This document shows, piece by piece, positions 60,445-64,000 of a stretch of DNA of 64,000 nucleotides. Numbering within the stretch: position 1 is the stretch's first letter; every line of letters starts with the position of its first letter. This DNA is from Streptomyces griseoruber (GTDB lineage Bacteria > Actinomycetota > Actinomycetes > Streptomycetales > Streptomycetaceae), in contig NZ_KQ948766.1 in assembly GCF_001514205.1 (NCBI RefSeq), positions 592,277 through 656,276 on the forward strand, in the 5' to 3' direction. A program made the position numbers and the translations under genes. The notes below the pieces were generated by a model that saw nothing but the letters and a program-made list of their open reading frames with translations, searched no databases and was not told where the DNA came from.

Positions 60445-61896
60445 ATGGACACCCCCATACCGGAACCGCCCCCGCGGCACACCGCAGCCCGGCAGTGGCT
60501 GCTCGCCGCCGCCCTGCTGACCGTCGGGCTGCTCCCCACGGCCGTCGTCGGCGCGGGCCTGCTCACCGTCTGCCTGCTCTGGGGCCCGGACTGGGCGCCG
60601 CTCGCCCCGCTGCTGCTGTTCTGGTTCGGCATCACCGGCGCCGTCGCCCGGGACCGCGGCCCGCTGCCCGGCCGGGCCGTGCACCCCGGCGACGAACCCG
60701 AACTGGCCGCGCTCGTCCGGGACGTGGCCGACCGCCTCGGCTTCCGCGCCCCCCTCCTGGTCCGGATCGTCCCGGTCGTCCAGGCCTCCCTGGGCACGGC
60801 CCGGGTCTCCGGGGTGCGCACCCACGTCCTCTTCCTGGGCCTGCCCCTGCTGCGCACCCTCACGGAGGCCGAACTCGCCTCCGTCGTCGCCCATGAGCTG
60901 GCTCACCACCGCCATGTGAACAGCCGCCGCGCCACCCTCCTGCGGTACGCCCGCTCCCGCCTCGCCGACCGCCTGGACGCCCCCTTCCGCCCCCTCGCAC
61001 CCCTGGCCGCACCCCTCCTGCGCGCCTCCCAGCCCGACTTCTGGCAGGCGGAGACGGCCGCCGACACCGACGCGGCGCGGATCGCCGGCACCGACGCCAC
61101 GGCGGCGGCCCTGCGGCGGACCGTCCGGCTGCACGCCGTCTTCGAGGGCCTCGGCGAACCCTGGCTGTCCGACCTCGCCGAACGGGACGCCTGGCCCGAG
61201 GACTTCTACGACGCCCTCGAGACCGCCCTCGCCGACCCGCACGTGGCCCACCGCGCCGCCCTCGCCGCCGCCGACGAGGACACGATCGACCCGTACGCGG
61301 CGGCCGACCACCCGCCCGAGCCGGTCCGCCTGGCCGCACTGCCCGCGCTCCCGGGCACGGGAACGTACGGCGGCTCACCGGTCCCCCTGCGCAACGCGGC
61401 GGAGATCACCCGCTGGTGCGTCCACCGTCTCGCCCTCCAGGACGGCGAGGACGAGAACGACGTCGAGGCGGTACGGCTGCTCGACCTGCCCGCCGACGAA
61501 CTGCGCGGCCTCGACGACGACTCGCCCACGGCCCGGCTGTTCAAGGCGACCGGGCACGACACCCCGGAGGCGGCGGTCACCGCGGCCCTGGACACGCTCG
61601 CCGACGGCACCTGGCGAGGGCTGGCCCGCCGGCTGGAGCCCGGCCTGCGCCGGGTCCCCCGCGCCGTACGCGCCCACGTGGCCCGCACGGTCTGGACCGC
61701 GGCGGTGGCCTCGGCGCTGGCCGAAGTCCTGGAGACCTCCGGCTGGACCGCGGCCACGCGCTGGACGGACACGGTCCTGACCTCCCCGGACAGGCGCACG
61801 GTGGACCTGCGCGAACTGCTCGCCGAGGCCGTGACGGCCACGGACCCGACCGCCCCCCGCGCCCTGCTGCCGAGCACCGAGGAGACGCCCGCATGA
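60445..61896 (+). CDS. M48 family membrane metallopeptidase
   Basis: 483 residues. Two N-terminal membrane helices (about 18-65), then the M48 domain with the zinc motif VVAHELAHHRHVNSR (HExxH, about 150-160) and a downstream acidic ligand in DFWQAETAADTDAARIAG. The remaining ~230 residues are helical and Arg/Ala/Asp-rich, unlike HtpX, and may be a protein-binding extension. The stop overlaps the next start (ATGA), so the two are coupled. Substrate unknown; membrane protein quality control is the family role. Confidence 0.9.
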   Translation: MDTPIPEPPPRHTAARQWLLAAALLTVGLLPTAVVGAGLLTVCLLWGPDWAPLAPLLLFWFGITGAVARDRGPLPGRAVHPGDEPELAALVRDVADRLGFRAPLLVRIVPVVQASLGTARVSGVRTHVLFLGLPLLRTLTEAELASVVAHELAHHRHVNSRRATLLRYARSRLADRLDAPFRPLAPLAAPLLRASQPDFWQAETAADTDAARIAGTDATAAALRRTVRLHAVFEGLGEPWLSDLAERDAWPEDFYDALETALADPHVAHRAALAAADEDTIDPYAAADHPPEPVRLAALPALPGTGTYGGSPVPLRNAAEITRWCVHRLALQDGEDENDVEAVRLLDLPADELRGLDDDSPTARLFKATGHDTPEAAVTAALDTLADGTWRGLARRLEPGLRRVPRAVRAHVARTVWTAAVASALAEVLETSGWTAATRWTDTVLTSPDRRTVDLRELLAEAVTATDPTAPRALLPSTEETPA

Positions 61897-62834
61897 GAAC
61901 CCCCCTGCGCGCGGCCCTCCTCGGCATCGCCGTCACCCTGGCCGGCTACGCCCTGTTCGCCGGCTGGCTCGGCCTCCACGCCGACGGCTACCTGGACGCC
62001 CGCGACCGGGCCACGGCCCGTACGACCGGCGTGGTCGTCGAGGACGGCATCGGCGACGACCTGGACATCCGTGTCCGCTGGACCGACGGCACGGGCCGCA
62101 CCCACGTCCAGCGCTTCGGCGTCTACGACACCGACCGCTACGCCGAGGGCAAGGACTTCCGGGTCGCCTACGACCCCACCGCCGGCGACCCCCGGGGCTT
62201 CCCGGCCGACCCGGACGAGACGGCCGAGGAGGACGACCTGATCGTCCCGGTCTTCCTGGGCGCCGCCGTGGCCCTGCCGCTGACCCTCGTCTGGCTCTGG
62301 CGGGGCCTGCGCTTCCGGCTGGCCGCCCGCCGGCCCGGCCGCCCGATGACGGCCCGGGTGCGCACCGGCACCCGTCGGGCGGCCTGGCGCGCGTCGAGGG
62401 CGACCTGGCTGGAACTGACGGGCCCCGAGGGCCGTACCCACTGGCAACGGGTCATGTGGCACCCCGCCCTGCACGAGGCGCCGGCCGAGCTCCCGGTCAC
62501 GGTGCACGGCACCGGCCGCCGCACCGTCACGGCCCTCCCCGACGGCACCCGTCTGGTCTCCCTGGGCCGGCCGCGCGACCACCCCCCGGCCGGCGCGGTC
62601 CTCGACGACGACGTCCTGCGCACCGACCTCCGCGACGCCTTCGTCCTCCCGCCCGGCACCACGGCCGCTCCCCCCTGGCGCGAGGCGGCCGCCTCCACCG
62701 GCCTGGGCACCCTCCTCGGCCTCACCCTGGGCCTGGTCATGACGGGCCCGACCCTGACCGGCACCCTGGCCTTCGTCCTGTCCTGCGCGACCCTGACCAC
62801 CTCGGTGTGGCTCCTGTCGGCGCCGCAGCCGTGA
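61893..62834 (+). CDS. DUF3592-like membrane protein
   Basis: 313 residues. Helix at about 5-25, a ~75-residue beta-rich soluble region (ARTTGVVVEDGIGDDLDIRVRWTDGTGRTHVQRF, a DUF3592-like pattern), a helix at about 112-135, a second soluble domain (MTARVRTGTRRAAWRASRATWLELTG) and two C-terminal helices. ATG 61893 overlaps the stop of the M48 protease gene. Function unknown; it may be a partner of the protease. Confidence 0.82.
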   Translation: MRTPLRAALLGIAVTLAGYALFAGWLGLHADGYLDARDRATARTTGVVVEDGIGDDLDIRVRWTDGTGRTHVQRFGVYDTDRYAEGKDFRVAYDPTAGDPRGFPADPDETAEEDDLIVPVFLGAAVALPLTLVWLWRGLRFRLAARRPGRPMTARVRTGTRRAAWRASRATWLELTGPEGRTHWQRVMWHPALHEAPAELPVTVHGTGRRTVTALPDGTRLVSLGRPRDHPPAGAVLDDDVLRTDLRDAFVLPPGTTAAPPWREAAASTGLGTLLGLTLGLVMTGPTLTGTLAFVLSCATLTTSVWLLSAPQP

Positions 62835-62840
62835 GGCCCG

Positions 62841-63392
62841 TCAGCCGTCCGTCCGCTCGGCCCCCGTGGCGAAGAAGCGCCGCACGTACTCGCCCGGCGG
62901 CAGGGTGCTCTCGCGCATGAGGGAGAAGACCTCCGTGCCCTCGCCGGGGGCCGTACCGAGGGTGTGGACCTCGGCGAAACGGACGTACTCCACGCCGTCG
63001 AGGCCCGCGCAGTACGCGCCCGCCTCGGCCTCCGCGCGGGCGACGGCCTCGTCGGGGGAGCCGGCGGTCCACAGGGTGAGGCGCTCCTCGTAGACGCCGA
63101 GGGGGCCGTGGCGGAAGACGCAGCGGACGGCGTACCAGGACCGCTCGACCGACGCGAAGCGCCAGCGGTGGACCGGGCGGGTCACCAGGCCGGGTGCCGG
63201 ATCGGGGAGTTCGGGGAGTGCGGCGTCGTACTCCGCGTCCCACCAGGTGATGACGAGGACCCGGTCCTGGGGGGCGCGGAAGGTCTCGCGGCGCAGGGGG
63301 GGTTCCGCGAGGGACTGCGCGTCGGCCCAGGTGAGCAGGTCGGCACCCCGGCCCTGCGCCGCCCGGGCCTCCCACATCAGCGCGACCGTCAT
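62841..63392 (-). CDS. Unknown soluble protein coupled to tsaD
   Basis: 183 residues, no membrane segment. Contains MWEARAAQGRGADLLTWAD, RVLVITWWDAEYDAALPELPDP, RWRFASVERSWYAVRCVF and EYVRFAEVHTLGTAPGEGTEVFSL, a mixed alpha/beta pattern with many aromatic residues, perhaps a duplicated ferredoxin-like fold. Not recognised. Its ATG overlaps the TsaD stop by four bases (ATGA), which fixes the start. Confidence 0.8.
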   Translation of the reverse strand: MTVALMWEARAAQGRGADLLTWADAQSLAEPPLRRETFRAPQDRVLVITWWDAEYDAALPELPDPAPGLVTRPVHRWRFASVERSWYAVRCVFRHGPLGVYEERLTLWTAGSPDEAVARAEAEAGAYCAGLDGVEYVRFAEVHTLGTAPGEGTEVFSLMRESTLPPGEYVRRFFATGAERTDG

Positions 63393-64000
63393 GAGTAGAG
63401 GTTCTCCCCGCCGGCCTCGTGCACATGGTCGTGGTCGTGGCCGGGGTCGCGGCCGGGGACATGAGGGTCCGTCACCGGGAGCGAGGAGTCCGCCGACAGG
63501 TCCCAGCTCGACGCCGCGCGGCCCCGGGCGACCATCTCCGCGCCGAGGGCGGCGACCATCGCGCCGTTGTCCGTGCACAGCTTGGGGCGGGGCACCCGCA
63601 GCCGGATGCCCGCCTTCTCGCAGCGCTCCTGGGCCAGGACCCGCAGCCGCGAGTTGGCGGCGACCCCGCCGCCGATCATGAGGTGGTCGACGCCCTCGTC
63701 CTTGCAGGCCCGTACGGCCTTGCGGGTCAGGACGTCCACGACCGCCTCCTGGAAGGAGGCCGCCACGTCCCGCACCGGCACCTCCTCGCCGGCCGCCCGC
63801 CGGGCCTCGATCCAGCGGGCGACGGCCGTCTTCAGCCCGGAGAAGGAGAAGTCGTACGCCGGATCGCGCGGCCCGGTCAGACCGCGCGGGAAGGCGATGG
63901 CCGCCGGGTCGCCCTCACGGGCGTAGCGGTCGATGACCGGCCCGCCGGGGAAGCCCAGGTTCAGCACGCGCGCGATCTTGTCGAAGGCCTCGCCCGCCGC
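63389..64000 (-). CDS. tsaD: tRNA N6-adenosine threonylcarbamoyltransferase TsaD, 5' end outside window
   Basis: The last 203 residues are visible; the frame is open to base 64000. AAGEAFDKIARVLNLGFPGGPVIDRYA at the window edge, YDFSFSGLKTAVARW, HLMIGGGVAANSRLR and LCTDNGAMVAALG are TsaD/Kae1 hallmarks (ASKHA fold, metal and carbamoyl-AMP binding). The enzyme puts the threonylcarbamoyl group on A37 of ANN-decoding tRNAs. The C-terminus is extended by ~25 His/Asp-rich residues (GRDPGHDHDHVHEAGG). Followed by an overlapping unknown gene; in mycobacteria tsaD lies next to groES. Confidence 0.96.
   Translation of the reverse strand, partial: AAGEAFDKIARVLNLGFPGGPVIDRYAREGDPAAIAFPRGLTGPRDPAYDFSFSGLKTAVARWIEARRAAGEEVPVRDVAASFQEAVVDVLTRKAVRACKDEGVDHLMIGGGVAANSRLRVLAQERCEKAGIRLRVPRPKLCTDNGAMVAALGAEMVARGRAASSWDLSADSSLPVTDPHVPGRDPGHDHDHVHEAGGENLYS

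Noticed and set aside
58009..61311. Open frame of 1100 codons on the - strand
   Set aside because: Antisense to the GH3 and M48 genes, which have complete catalytic motifs. No domain visible in this frame.

Overview
The window is chromosomal DNA from a Streptomyces (order Streptomycetales). Evidence: very high G+C with third-position bias, GTG/TTG starts, the sporulation regulators BldM and WhiD, class-E-sortase style LAxTG anchoring, and two CIRCE sites in front of groES-groEL1. The order groES - groEL1 - WhiB-like (whiD) - ECF sigma - guaB - guaB3 - ChoD-like GMC oxidoreductase - guaA, with tsaD further along, is the ancestral actinobacterial arrangement that I remember from Mycobacterium tuberculosis around sigD/whiB3 and from the S. 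coelicolor SCO4767-SCO4785 region. The species cannot be fixed from the sequence.

Layout. 1-4.1 kb: two paralogous NlpC/P60 cell-wall hydrolases (the first cut by the window edge) separated by a SLAC1/TehA-like membrane protein and a small membrane protein. 4.1-8.2 kb: an envelope-stress style module, a LuxR response regulator plus PspC-fused histidine kinase, divergent from a PspC/LiaF-like membrane protein. 8.2-12.7 kb: DoxX, two proteins of unknown function, a class II aldolase and a split-barrel flavin protein. 12.7-15 kb: guaA, and chorismate mutase behind a Phe/Tyr leader peptide with a very strong attenuator hairpin. 15-20.3 kb: a LASTG cell-wall protein, a ChoD-like oxidoreductase and a GabD2-like aldehyde dehydrogenase.

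20.4-31.7 kb holds six consecutive Ser/Thr kinase genes on the minus strand. Four have complete catalytic residues. Two, including the largest (871 aa), are pseudokinases that lack the HRD and DFG aspartates. Five carry one membrane segment and a divergent extracellular domain. They are followed by glpD, a nucleotide-sugar dehydrogenase whose catalytic Cys is Ser, guaB3, guaB, an ECF sigma factor of ShbA/SigD type, a 1.2-kb repeat-filled spacer, bldM (with a perfect BldN-type promoter) and divergent whiD.

41.4-44.9 kb: LysR/MOSC pair, SDR and a SnoaL-like protein. 44.9-47.2 kb: groES-groEL1 under HrcA/CIRCE. 47.1-50.4 kb: two lipoprotein polysaccharide deacetylases and a methyltransferase behind an octamer tandem repeat. 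50.4-55.3 kb: a CWB2 beta-propeller surface protein, an ECF42-type sigma factor coupled to a YCII protein, and an LCP ligase. 55.4-60.4 kb: a xylan module (GH10-CBM2 xylanase, LacI regulator, GH3 glycosidase) with matching CGAAA-type operators. 60.4-64 kb: M48 protease, a DUF3592-like protein, an unknown protein and the 3' part of tsaD.

The best candidate for an undescribed system is the six-gene kinase/pseudokinase array. The leader-peptide attenuator, a three-hairpin candidate RNA at 15.4 kb, the Cys-to-Ser dehydrogenase and the shared xylan operators are the other points that most deserve checking.
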